From Moringa oleifera (Eukaryota; Streptophyta; Magnoliopsida; Brassicales; Moringaceae): a DNA stretch of 64,000 nucleotides. Shown here piece by piece: positions 46,601 through 57,900 of the stretch (position 1 is its first letter; each line of letters opens with the position of its first letter). The notes under the pieces were generated by a model that ran no database searches, had not been told where the DNA came from, and worked only from the letters and a program-made list of their open reading frames with translations. Location: the NCBI GenBank assembly GCA_021397835.1, contig JAJFZO010000094.1, positions 2,086,501 to 2,150,500 of the forward strand, written 5' to 3'. The position numbers and the translations under genes are program-made.

Positions 46601-49600
46601 TGACTTAAGGAAAAGGGGAAAGATAGTACTAGTGAATTGTTGTTACTTGTGCAAAGAGCAAGAGGAAACAGTTTATCGCTTACTGGTGGGGTGCGGGTGG
46701 ACTGCCCAGTTAGGGCAGTCAGTTCTCAGTTTGCTGGGTCTGTTGTGGGTACATGCATGGTCTGCAGGAGAGGAGGTAGTGACATGGACAGGGCATGGAT
46801 TTGGAAAAGAGAAGAGGAGCCTAGTGAAGATGATCCCGCAATTAGTTTTTTGGAACATTTGGCAAGAAAGGAATATGAGGGCTTTCGATAGCCTGGAAAA
46901 CCTTTATCTGTAATTAGAGAATCCTGGATTAGAGTTTTGAACTTCTGGGATTCGGGTGAATATTTTGTAAATGAGGAAGATCTTATTGATTTTATAGAAT
47001 TACTAACTTCTTAGGCTAACTATATGTGTAACGGGATGCACCCGCTTGGTGGTTAGTAAATAATACTTACTCTTCTGTTTCTGCTATAAAAAAAAAAAAA
47101 ATTAGTCTTTCCATATGGTGGTGTATGCAAGTTCATTGGGCATTGTTTGAGTTTGTGCTTCATGGACCCAAATTTTAGGCTTTAAGTTGTATTTAATTTT
47201 GATTGTTATGTGTTAGTTACTGTTAACCTCATACTAACCGGATGTGAAAGCATTTGGGCTTTCTTTTGAGCACTCTATTCCCTTCTCTTGCATGATAGTT
47301 TTCAACTCGCTCTGACAAGTCATCTTACTTTAATGGAACACTACTTTCAGGTGGGTCTATGAAGGAGTCATAGATGATCCTTATGGTGAATTCTTTATTG
47401 CTGAGAATAAGTCTCTTCAAAAGGTATTTTGACTCCACAGTAGTAATGGGGGCATCAACTTTGACCTCTGGATGCTTACATTTTCTAGTTTTCTGCATAG
47501 GAGAGCCTCACTCTGGATTATGACGCTAAGTACTGGAGGCAACGTTACAGCCTCAAAGATGGTATTCCTACCTTCCTTGCAAATATTGCTGGGACAATAT
47601 TGACCACAGGAAAATATCTAAATGTCATGAGAGAATGTGGACATAATGTTCAGGTTTTGTTATAATCATGAGCTGGCTCTACTGTTTAATGTATTTGCTT
47701 GAGGGAAACTTGCTAACCTACTTTTTGTCCAAATATTGGTACATGCATTGATTGGAGTATTATTGATAGGTACCAATGTCAGAAAGCTCTAAATTAACCA
47801 TTTTTGGCTCCAACCATCATTATCTTGAGTGTATTAAAGCAGCTCATGAATTTGCAAGTGGCGAACTCTTGGATCTCATTAAAGAAAAGGTGAGGATCAA
47901 ATCCACTAGATGACTCACACTACCTTGCCTGTTATTTGGTTTGCATATAGTTGTTGTCGATGGAAACTGCTTCATCCTATTCTCAGATTTCTGATGATGA
48001 ATTTATAATGACGTAGTATGATCTGATAGGAAAGCTGCGGTCCATAAAGCACTATCTGCTTCTTGATCAGGTATGTTTATTTTCTTGTTGTAGAATTTGT
48101 GGAGAAATTCAGTTACAATGTCATAGCTTGAACATGGGTCAATCCATTTGAGTTGGTTTTTCTGCAGCAAAAGAATTGATAACTTGTATGTTTATATCAG
48201 AAAAGATGGCAAAATCCTGATAAGTTTTGTTAGCGATGCTATGGAACCCATTGTTTAGTTTTAACAGGCATGTGCCAGGACACTTAACATAGGGTCAAAC
48301 TGTCCAAAAGGGAGCCTTCCTTAGTATAGGCTTCACTTATGCCTGGGTTTATGATAGTGTTTGGTTTATATGTTATTTAAAAACTGCCTGACTATATTGT
48401 CAAATACAGGGTGATTTCTTGGTTCATTTTACGGACATTGCTCGGGAGGAGCTCATGAAGAAGCTTGACGAGATTTCGGTGGAGAAACTGCAGGTTTCTT
48501 CTTTTCCACTCATTTAGTACTATGTGAAGCACGTTTCTGTCGTTCCATTAAAATTCAGAATAACCTGAAAGAGGATATATCTTCAGAGCTATTAATAACT
48601 TATGATTTCTAAAGGTACTCCTCTTTCAACAATGTAGTCCTTGCTAGATCTTGCTTTGCGTACCACAGCTGCTGCAGCAGATCCTTGTCATGAGGACTTA
48701 ACATGTTGTGTGGTAAGCAAACAACTCTCTCTTGCTTGCATGAAATTGTCACTTGTGAAATTATTTGTTTTATGCCATATTTTGCTTTTTTTTTTTTTGC
48801 TCTCAGGAAAGGTTTTCTTTGCTTAAAAGTCTGGGCACACTGAAGGACCTCGAAATCAGAACTTTCCTGGATGCTAATCATTCAGAGGAGCCAGTGGGCA
48901 TTACTGGCCTTGAAACATTTTCATTAAGCTTCAAGGTCTGCTCTTTCTTTATGTGTGTGTGCCTGCGAGCCATAATTTATAATCGTTTTCTTATTAGCTT
49001 TGAAATCTATAAGGACAGTCTTGAAAGTGACCTGGTATTTGGTAACACAACAGTTGATAGATATCTGGAGAGATAAATTTCTTCCTGTTTAAAATAAGGT
49101 TATTCTCCTTTAGGAAGTTCACCTTTTGCTACTCTATTGTGTTATCACTTTCACATTATTTAATTGCATGACCTTGACTATCCCATTTATGTTTTGACCT
49201 ATTAGTTAGCTGTTCTTATTCTTAAGGTTTTAAGATATGGTTTATGTTTTCAGGTTCAATGGCCGTTGTCTATTGTCATATCAAAGAAAGCCTTAACAAA
49301 ATACCAGTTGCTGTTCCGTTTTCTTTTCCACTGCAAACATGTGGAGCGCCAACTTTGTGGGGCTTGGCAAGTGCATCAAGTTGGGGCTAGCTTCCTTTTA
49401 TGTTGTTTGCTTTGGTTTCTCCTTTCTTATGCTTCTAATCACACTGCAATTTACTTTTGCAGGGAGTTCGCGCTATGAACACTCGTGGAACAGCAATCTC
49501 TAGATCATCTCTGCTGTGTCGTAGCATGCTTAAATTCATTAATAGCCTTTTACATTATTTAACATTTGAGGCAGGTTTTGGCTTATTATCTATGGCAATT

Positions 49601-52600
49601 TTTTTTTGGGTGACAGTTTTGTCCAAACATTTTCTGTTTTTGTTTCTTTTCCTTTTTTGCTTCTCTGCTTCTAATATCTGTTTTGGTGATTTGTTATACT
49701 TTTTTTTTTTTTGTCTCGTTGGTCTTTATGAACTTCACTTATATCCTTGCTTTTGTTGTGTCTATGTCAACATGACCTGACATATGGACACCTATGTGCA
49801 TGTGATGCTCAAAAGCGCATGAATTTAACACATGGATCTATACATGCTCAGATTTGTACCCAGTTCATCTACTAAAAAGAAGTTCTCTTTCTTGTTTTAT
49901 TTTATTTTGAGCTTCCTTTGTTGCATGGACTTGCTATTTCATTTGAAGGTGAAAGAAAATATCGTTGGAACGTTTTTGGGTGTTTTAGGGTTCAACTTAG
50001 AGAAAGGAAAAGTAAGCAGCAGTGTCATCTAACCTTAATATGAAATAATTTTGTTTACTTAAATTTGGTGTCTAAGGAAAATTGTTAAAGAAATTGGCTT
50101 GTAGTTTTTTATCACATTTCTGCAAAATGCTTGTCTTCAGGTTCTTGAGCCCAATTGGCATGTGATGCACAGTAGAATTCAAAATGCAAGAAGCATAGAC
50201 GAGGTATGGCCTTCATCATCTGACTTAACCTTGGTCTCTTCAAGATGTGCTATTTGGAATGAAAGCTGGTTCGCTAGAATCCTTTTGGATAGATACCATA
50301 ATTAATCACATCTGCGCTGACCATATATGCTTGTACCTTACTTGGCTCTTCCTGTAACAGGTGATCCAACATCATGACTTCTTCCTTAACAAATGTCTGA
50401 GAGAATGCTTACTTCTTTTGCCTGAACTTCTCAAGGTTTGGTTTAATAGTTTGTATCTTAATTTTCATTGCTATTCTGATATTAATTGGCAGTCTTATGA
50501 TGTAGTTATGAATAACATTTTTTTCTTTTGTTTTTTGATAAAGAAAAGACATCCACAAGAGTACTGAGGGTTTTGCCTAAGAACAAGGTAGCCTATTTTT
50601 GGAACAAAAAATCAGATAACAAGAAGTTCCTTTATGAGTTCCAAAGCAATGTTTTTTACGGCAAAAAATTAGGGTTTTCAGAACCTTTCATCAATAAAGG
50701 AGAACCCTCCAACCTTTCAAAAGCCCACCTAATTCTTTATCCATGACTAGCTTTAAGGTACCATAGCACTTTATACACTGCATGGAGATGAATATTCTTT
50801 GGATCCTGCATGAATCAACTTATTACATTCACGACATATGTTATGTTTGGTCGTGTTTGAGACAAGTATATCAGTTTTCTGCAAGTCTCTGATACTTCCC
50901 CTATCTGTTGTTTCATCTTCTTTGGCTTCACTTAATTTATGATTATGTTGTGTATGGCTATTGATGGAGTGCAACTTACTATCTTTGTTTCTTCAAGGGG
51001 TAAATATACCTATGTTGGGACATGAAGATCTCTTCCTTTGATCAAGCCATTTTTATTTGCAGAAAATACTTGACTTTCCCAAAGTCTTTAATTTCAAACT
51101 CTTGCACTAACTTGTATTCAAACCATTACATATCGTCTTGGTTATTGTTAGTGACAATGATGTTATCGATATACACAATGGGTACTATAATTTCTCCCTT
51201 GATAGAGTGTTTGATGAACATGGTATGTTCCCCTTGACTTGTATCTGATTCCAAGTATCACAGTTGTGAATCTTCCAACCATGCCTGAGGACATTGTTTC
51301 AACCTAGCAATACTTTCTTTACCTGTATTTTTCTAAGCTAGGTGGCTTTACCATGTACACCTTTTCCTTTAAATCACCATGCAAGAAAACATTCTTTACA
51401 TCAGATAGTTCTAACTGCTAATCGAAGTTAGCTGCTAAGGATATAAGTAGGCATGTAGTATTCTTTTTTGTTGCTGGTGCAAAGATCATAATCCATTTCA
51501 TATTTTGGTTATGCACTGTGCTATTAGTCTTGCCTTGTATCTTTCCTAGGATCCATCTGCTTTAAAGTTTATCGTGTAGACACATTTGGATCCCACTAGT
51601 TTCTTCCCCCTTAAAGAATCTACTATTTCCCAATTTTGAATTTACGCATTCATTTCCTCAGTCTTAGCATTTTTCAATTCCTTATTCCTGAATGCCTCAT
51701 CAAGTGTTTGTGGTATAGAGATGGAATCTATTCGGGTTTGAAAATATATGTTGTCAACATCATTTGTCTAAGGAAAGAAAGTGAGATATTGGGTCTTAGT
51801 GCAGCTTCAAAGATCCTTAACAACTATGGCAACACTTTAGTCATTAAGGAGAGGAGAAGGTTTTTGAGTTTTGCATGCTAAGTTTTTGTGGCAGCATCCC
51901 TTTTTTTTTAGCGAGCTTACTAGTTTTTCAGTAGCTGATGTTGGCTAGGGTAGAATTGCAACTATTAGAGTTGGATCAGGTGTTTGAGACGAGGCTGGTT
52001 TTCTTTAGGGCGGGGCTATTTCTATAGGGGTGTTTTCAGACTGCAAAAGTGATTAGGGCTAAACTATTTTAGGCAGAATATTTGCAACATCGTGAAAGAA
52101 ATGTACTGAACTGATATTTGCAAGCACCATTATGAAGTTTGAACTGATATTTGCAAAGTTCTGTAAGAATTTATTTCCCGGCAGTACATGGACCGGAATT
52201 ATGTAGACTAATGCTTTTTGATGCCAATGCTCTCCAAATGTCTGTTTCTTGTGGTTGTTCTTTGTGGTTAATGAGTGAGCTCTCCATTGCAGAAAGTGGA
52301 GAGGCTAAAGTCCTTGTGCCTACAGTATGCTGCAGCAACACAGTGGCTGATATCTTCTTCTATTGACATCACCAAGCTAGAGGAATCATCTGACGGTTCA
52401 GAAAAATCCAAGCAAATGAAATCAAAAAACCCATCTCACGTGCAAAAAGTAATGACCAGAGATGCCACAGTGACGGATTCTATCTTGTAAGTTGAAGAAT
52501 GGCACACAATTCTGCCCCCCTGCCATCCCTCCACTCCTCTTCTCTCTCTCATTCATCTAACTCAGACTTACAATATTGCAGCAAATTTGAGAAGGAATTC

Positions 52601-52708
52601 AATGCTGAGCTCCAAAATCTGGGACCAATCTTGAGCAATAGTTCCCAGGCAGAGCCGTATTTGACTCATCTTGCACAATGGATTCTTGGTGTTTCCAGTG
52701 ATCAATAA
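34824..52708 (+). CDS. GCP2: gamma-tubulin complex protein 2 (GCP2/Spc97)
   Basis: Core subunit of the gamma-tubulin small complex (two gamma-tubulins, GCP2, GCP3), which nucleates microtubules at the nuclear envelope and cortex. Exons: 34824-34907, 35167-35225, 35450-35495, 36769-36903, 37499-37630, 39787-39870, 39951-40049, 40185-40276, 47351-47423, 47501-47653, 47770-47889, 48017-48070, 48410-48493, 48638-48712, 48807-48935, 49254-49379, 49463-49570, 50141-50203, 50361-50435, 52293-52486, 52582-52708. Joined in frame: 703 aa, near the plant family length. Landmarks: STPRWNLERPFLTGRFHQ, SLLEKMTQCASNAYLSILER, SIKHYLLLDQGDFLVHF, KVQWPLSIVISKKAL, FLFHCKHVERQLCGAW, VIQHHDFFLNKCL, AEPYLTHLAQWILGV. 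These span both GRIP domains. Oddities: intron 17 starts with GC; the exon 3 acceptor is a NAGNAG; introns 5, 8 and 19 hold retroelements. An in-frame ATG upstream (34752) is less likely the start. Confidence 0.95.
38378..38444. repeat. compound microsatellite at a LINE tail
   Basis: ACAGAC units, then (AC)n, (AT)n and (GTAT)n follow each other without a break. The block abuts the 3' end of the antisense LINE at 38445-39606, so it probably grew from the LINE tail. Confidence 0.9.
38445..39606 (-). mobile_element. 5'-truncated LINE in GCP2 intron 5
   Basis: On the minus strand, starting near 39606, the DNA encodes the C-terminal part of an L1-like ORF2. Visible are KGNTINFWHEKWYGDKSL (39067-39405), then WKAKVPLKVAFFTWEAVQGG with a zinc-knuckle-like CFLCKEQEE (38838-39086), then PHLIFWITWHKRNRKAF (38586-38804). 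This is the zf-RVT tail, in the same order as in the sense LINE of intron 8. The 3' UTR also matches that element (AATGAGGAGGAT..., then ACTAACTATA). Truncation at the 5' side is the usual result of incomplete target-primed reverse transcription. It is antisense to GCP2. Confidence 0.85.
40575..40613. repeat. (AAAG)n microsatellite in GCP2 intron 8
   Basis: About nine AAAG units. Similar sequence, GATGCTACTATTATCTTTT and GATACTGCTACTATCTTTT, lies on its two sides, suggesting a local duplication. Confidence 0.9.
41288..41411. repeat. 62-bp perfect tandem duplication in GCP2 intron 8
   Basis: Copies 41288-41349 and 41350-41411 are identical and include TTTGTAATTAACACTCGTG. They lie about 180 bp upstream of the LINE insertion site. 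Confidence 0.9.
41588..41602. repeat. left target-site duplication of the LINE
   Basis: TAGTCTTTCCATATG, repeated exactly at 47103-47117 immediately after the A-rich tail of the element. Confidence 0.85.
43395..43559 (+). pseudogene. LINE ORF2 endonuclease fragment
   Basis: IFKLLSWNVRGVDNADKR, then VCLQETKLEEM: the start of an apurinic-type endonuclease domain (SWNxRG, QETKL). The frame breaks after about 55 residues and later endonuclease motifs are scattered in other frames up to about 44100. Confidence 0.8.
44800..46140 (+). pseudogene. LINE ORF2 reverse transcriptase remnant
   Basis: Fragments in several frames follow the reverse transcriptase order: FIVLIPKKTRVENIIGYRPI (about 44886-44945), SSQNAFVRGRQILDAVLIAN (45026-45085), HLLFADDTIIFCEAKEE (45494-45544, containing the catalytic ADD), PMKYLGLPLGAKHKDAS (about 45690-45740), then WKKKYLFKVSRLTLIKSTL. 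Frameshifts separate the blocks, and a 32-bp duplication interrupts the frame near 45938. Confidence 0.85.
45938..46001. repeat. 32-bp perfect tandem duplication inside the LINE
   Basis: GTGGGAGGTGGTTACACAAC... is repeated head to tail (45938-45969, 45970-46001). Because 32 is not a multiple of three, it shifts the LINE reading frame. Confidence 0.9.
46398..46913 (+). pseudogene. LINE ORF2 C-terminal zf-RVT segment
   Basis: KVKVSPKVSFFTWEAVKGR, then CCYLCKEQEETVYRLLVGC and LVFWNIWQERNMRAF. This is the zinc-binding C-terminal region of plant L1-type ORF2 proteins, still open over 171 codons. Confidence 0.8.
47103..47117. repeat. right target-site duplication of the LINE
   Basis: An exact copy of 41588-41602, directly after the A tail. 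Confidence 0.85.
49571..49572 (+). other. non-canonical GC 5' splice site of GCP2 intron 17
   Basis: The conserved peptide ...LLHYLTFE ends with GAG at 49570 and resumes with VLEPNWH at 50141 (after TTCAG). The bases that follow are GCAGGT, so the intron starts with GC. The nearest GT (49574-49575) would add four bases and break the frame. GC-AG introns are known and spliced by the major spliceosome. Confidence 0.8.
50771..51720 (-). mobile_element. Copia pol fragment in GCP2 intron 19, antisense
   Basis: Read on the minus strand from about 51720 downward, the translation follows a Ty1/Copia reverse transcriptase: DEAFRNKELKNAKTEEM and NWEIVDSL, then LSDVKNVFLHGDLKEKVYM (about 51370-51430), then HTMFIKHSIKGE and IVYIDNIIVT (the catalytic YVDD position, here YIDN), ending near 50771. 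The ORF at 50771-50974 covers only part of the last stretch. Stops and frameshifts interrupt it and no LTRs were found, so it is a dead internal fragment. The opposite orientation relative to GCP2 limits premature polyadenylation. Confidence 0.8.
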
Positions 52709-54947
52709 AATACTTATCTATTATACCCATTGTGATTTTATGCGATGATTTAGGCAATGTTGAGGTTGTATGTCTGTCTTGCCTCATGTTTGTCTTTTCT
52801 ACTTGTTATGTTTGATAGAGAGGGAAAGGAGGGCATAATAGACTGGATCAAGGCGCAGCACTGCAGAGCAATTCTAATTTTTGTATTTTTGGTAGATCAT
52901 GGATTCATGTTAAGGGCCAGTATTGCGCGACTGTGTTGTACTTTCAGCCTCTTCTGGCAGAAAATGATTTGTGGAATGGAGAACTGACAGCCACTTGATG
53001 GGGAAAAAAAAATATTGTAAGTTGGATTACTATTATTGAAATTATCCTTTGTTCTATCTTTGCTTTTCATTTTCTACAATGCTTTCGCGTCCATCCTGAA
53101 AGGACATGCTCTAAAATTTGAGTGCTTCTTGAATGTTCCCCACATTTTAAACGGTACCTGTGGCTCTTACTCGTGGATTGAAAAAAATAATAATAATAAG
53201 AAAAGATCCTTGTCATCCCAATTCCGAGTTTTCCAGTTGAGGGCCTGGTTTGGCAATGGGATGGGTTGGGTCAGTTAGATTAGAAAGTTTATGAGTTAAG
53301 CTTGACTTAGTTTATTTATTGGACGGATTTTGTAAATGAACAGGTTAGATTGAGTTCATTCATTTTAAAAAATATGATTTATGATTTATTTATAAATTTA
53401 ATTTATTAAATTTTATATGACTTATTTTTTAAATTTTAAATAAGTTTTATTTAATTTTTAAAATAAATAATATATAAAAATTATTTATACATAATATTAA
53501 AAAATAATTATATTTAATTAAATAAATATAATTTTAATAAATTAATGCATCATTATAACTAAGTTGATATTTACTTATTTGTCAATCATATAAATTTTTT
53601 AATTTTACTATTCAAATAAGTATAATTTTAAATTAAAAATATTATATAAATTTATATATATTATATAATTTTCAATCTTTAAGAGAATTAATATTATTAA
53701 ATTTAACTGATATATGTTGATATTTGTTAACTATTTTATCATTTTTTTAATTTTGTATTGTTTTGTATTTTTTTATTTATTAATTTCAAAATTTTTAAAT
53801 ATATAAATGCTTTAATTATGAAAGGCATCAAACTTGATTTTTGTGATTGATAAATAATAATTATAAACTAATTTAATTACACTTATAAAAATAAAATTTA
53901 TTAATTATTTAATTAAGTCTAAATATGAAATTTATTGGTCTTTAATGAGTTGATCCAAATATAACTCATTTATTGTTAATGGGTTGATTCAAATACAACT
54001 CTATTATAGCCTGTTTTTAATTCTAATGGTTTGACTCAAATATGATTTTATTTTGATCTAATGATTAACTTTAATAGGTTGGCCCGTCGGGCAGCTCACT
54101 TTAAAAATTTTAAGCTTACGGTCCAACCTATTATTCAAATAAATAGCCTTAGTTTAGCCTTATTAATAAATAAGGCAAATTAAAATACGCTATGCCAAAC
54201 TATACACGGGTTGATTCGTGAATCGTGAGCCAAATGTTGAGCCCCTTGAGAGACCATAGTAAATGAAATAAGAAAATTAGTTAAAGTGCAATGATCTAAA
54301 CATTGCATGAGGTCATGCCATGATAATTTCCTTGTGACGCAAATTAGTATCAAGTCATTCAAGCTGTAACTTATACATTTTTTCCAACTTATTTTTTTTC
54401 ATGCAGATATTTATTTCTTAAACCTTATATATATATTGCTTGTTTGTTATGGATAAATATATTTGTTTGAGTTGTATTGATATATCTAATTTATAATGGG
54501 GCTAAATTAGCTTAGGTTAAAGTTAGGGCCTACTAGGGTGTCATTAGATAAGATACTTCATTGGGCGAGTTGTCCCACTCTAATAAGGATATATGTGGGA
54601 AACAGAGAGTAGTAAAAAGTAAGAGATAAAGTAAAATTATGGGTTTGATATCTCATTTTATAAATATGTTATAAACTAATAGTGCATTTCGAATGTTTAT
54701 TGTGAACACAATTCAATATAATCAATTAATCAGATTAACTATTTAAACACTTATACAATATAATTTGTTGGATGGGGACTTAGCATAATACCAAGCCCAA
54801 GCCTACGATAGGTCTATGTAGTTGTTCGGCTCAATTGAGTCTTCCCTGTTTAATTTATATGAAAATTTTAGGTGATAGGTGATGCATGATATGTGAAAGA
54901 GTCAAGGACATACAAAGAAAAAGACCAAAAATCAAGGCAAATACATG
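52709..54947. other. GCP2 3' flank and AT-rich spacer
   Basis: The GCP2 3' UTR is followed by AT-rich DNA. Between about 53245 and 54215 a block begins with GGTTTGGCAATGGGATGGG and ends with an inverted relative (TATGCCAAACTATACACGG on the + strand), which looks like another MITE, but no duplication could be confirmed. 54480-54880 is more mixed in composition, with a TATAAATATG box near 54659; it might be what is left of the 5' LTR of the Gypsy element to the right. No gene is seen. Confidence 0.4.
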
Positions 54948-54955
54948 ATAAAGAC
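54948..54955. repeat. left 8-bp target-site duplication of the hAT element
   Basis: ATAAAGAC, repeated exactly at 59007-59014. Confidence 0.85.
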
Positions 54956-57900
54956 TAGGGATGGCAACGGGACGAGTACCTACCCATTTAACAAATTCGA
55001 ATTTGAATCCAGATTAAATTTTATATACCCGAATCAGTCCTAAATCCATTTAACATATATATTTTTTTAATATTCAAACCTGTCCCAAAGTCGTTTATAA
55101 TTACTCGTATACTATCCAAACCCATGTATTGTATTTATATATATAATATTTATTTAATGTTTTACTAATAAAATTTAATAGTAAAACACAATAACCAAAT
55201 AATCTTATAATAATAAAATAGCAAATAAAACTTTAAAAGCATCTAGTAATAAAACTTAACAATAAAACATTATAATTAAATAATAATAAAACAACATAAC
55301 AAAACTTCAAAAGCATCTAGTGATGAAACTTAATATTAAAACATCATAACCCAAAATAATCTTCTATTAATAAAACAAAAGAATAACACCTCAAAAAATG
55401 TAATCTTTTACTAATAAAATTTTTTAAAAAAGATACAACTTAATGATAATGCAAGATCATCAAATTCAAATGAAATGTTACAACTTAATAATAAGCTCTT
55501 GAAAGATACATTATCAGTTAATATCTTCTTCTATTGCACATAAATAATTAGAATCCATAGTTGAACAAGAACCTAAAAAAAAAAAGATAATAGTATAAGT
55601 ATTTGACAAAACTTAGTTAAAATAATTAAAACATTTAAAACAAATTTATTATTATCTTCAACACTTGTCCATAACTAATTCTGTGAACACATTAATGCTT
55701 TTAAAGTATCTGGATGAAGCCTGCTTCAATGAATACTAACAACTCTTTCCACCAGTACTAAATGTAGATTTAGAAGCTACAGTAGACACTGGCACCGCTA
55801 GAAAATCTCTAGTTACCAGTTGCAATGTTGGATACATAATCTTATTTGTTTTTCACCAATTAAAAATGTCAAACTCTTGACTTCAAGGTAAAACTAGCCC
55901 ATCAAAATAATAATCCAACTCACTATTAACATAAACACTGCTAGAAGAAGAATTAAGAAATGCAACCAAGTTATGCAAGTCATTCTTTTGAGAAACTTGA
56001 CCTTCTGATAATAAAACTGAAGGAATTACACTGTTAGGCTGAGATTATGTTGGATTGACCCTAGATTGATACTCATTAACCAACTGATATAAAGTCAGTT
56101 TAATTTTATCAACTTCCTTAGGTGGATCATCACTCTATATTGAAGGAAAATAATATTCAACTACTCCACTCTCAATTTGTATCTAAGGTCCAAAACAATA
56201 GCTATAGCCAAAACTGCATGCACAACATTCTAATATTTCTTAAACCTGTCAAACATTTTTTTAGATATTTGTCTAATAAACTCATCATCATAACCCATCC
56301 AATCTACCAAAGATTTTCTTAACTGACAAATGGAAACAAAGAAATAATTTGTAGTTGGATACTTTCTTCTTGAAAAAAACTCAATAGCAGTATAAAAATG
56401 TTTCAACTTTTTAATAACTTTTGAAGCCATAACCCAATCGTCCTCAGAAGGTGTATTATAATAACATTTTTCTCTAACTTTCAACCTATAAAAGACATCC
56501 TTTTACACAATTGCTGTTTAAAAAAAAAAGAATGTGAAGTTCTAATGAGTTTTACAATCCAAAGGTAACTTTTTAATACATGGAACTTTCAATTATTTAG
56601 CCATTTCTTCAAACTTTTTTATTCTTTGAGGAGTAGTTGACCAAAGTGTTATCTCTGATTCTCAAAAGTGCATCATCAATAATAGACAACCCACCTTTCA
56701 CAATAAGATTTAAAATATGCGCATAGCACTTCATATGCAAAATTTTTCCATCACCTGAAAGATCACCAAACAACTTTTCCTTGAGTATTGAAATTACACC
56801 ATCATTAAAAGAACAATTATCTACCGTAATTATAGAAATATTGATCTCAATGTTCCACTTTGCCAAATCATCCATCAAATGTTTGCATCTCTTCTTTGGT
56901 ATAAGGAGCCGACATATAAACAAACTTGCATATTTTCAAATATGAATATAATAATTTAAAATGTATAATTATATTAAATATAAAATAACAAAAAATTAAT
57001 ATATCTCAAAATATGACTTTGTAGTACCCACAACTCATTTGATGAAGTGCATTATGATGGACATGTAACCTTTCTTCTAATTTGATGTCTACATATCAGT
57101 AGTGATAACTATTCGGCTCTTGAGCTTCTCAAATTTCATATTATAAATATTCATAATGTCTTTCTTGATAGTGTTGTAAGAAATCATCTTAAAAAAAGAT
57201 TGGATATTGGAAATAAACCTCCTAAATCCTATATGATCTACTATTGAAAGGGGATATTCATGTAAGATTATTGCACATGCCAATTTTTTTCTTGATTTTT
57301 CTTGATGAAAAGTAAAGTTTCCAAATTGAACCTTCCCATCATTATCTCTGTCAACTGATTTTATTTTTTTCGCTTCTCAAACATGTTGATTATGTCTGGG
57401 CTACATTTTTTTCCACACTTTTCCAAATGGTTGTGCAAAGAGTTGATTCCATTTTTACTATTTGCTTTTAGCTTTGACTTACAAAAATGATAAGTTGCCC
57501 AATCATTTCCATCCTTACTAGTTTTATCAAAATGCTCCCAAATGAAAAATGTTTAACTTTCTTTTCCTCATACTTCAAGGGATTGGTTTTTCAAAAATGG
57601 TAATAGGTTCAAAAGTTTGGAAATGTTTGTGGGGTTGAATACTAATAGTAATTGGTACATTAGAATTACTATCAGATGGTTGAGTACCTCTACAACTCAG
57701 TCACTATAGCAATTGAATAAATTAGAAATTGATCCTTTTAAAAGTGAACATGAATCATAATGTAACTAATCACTACAGAAATCAACATATTTTTTCACAT
57801 TTAAAAAAGTGCATCATGTAGATAAGTTAATACATATTAATGAAATGCTAATTTATATTTCAAAAATAAGATATAGTTTTAATCATTTGAAAGAAATTAA

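Larger units (their letters stand above)
41603..47102 (+). mobile_element. L1-like LINE, near full length, in GCP2 intron 8
   Basis: A 5.5-kb non-LTR retrotransposon in the same orientation as GCP2. A perfect 15-bp target-site duplication (41588-41602, 47103-47117) bounds it and a run of about 13 A ends it (47089-47101). The order of coding remnants is ORF1-like (41870-42478, with FDWWRRERE, then a basic stretch), endonuclease, reverse transcriptase, and zf-RVT tail. ORF2 is cut by several frameshifts and stops, so the copy cannot move itself. The intact duplication and low decay suggest a moderately recent insertion that nearly quadrupled intron 8 (40277-47350). Splicing of GCP2 must skip the element. 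Confidence 0.9.
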
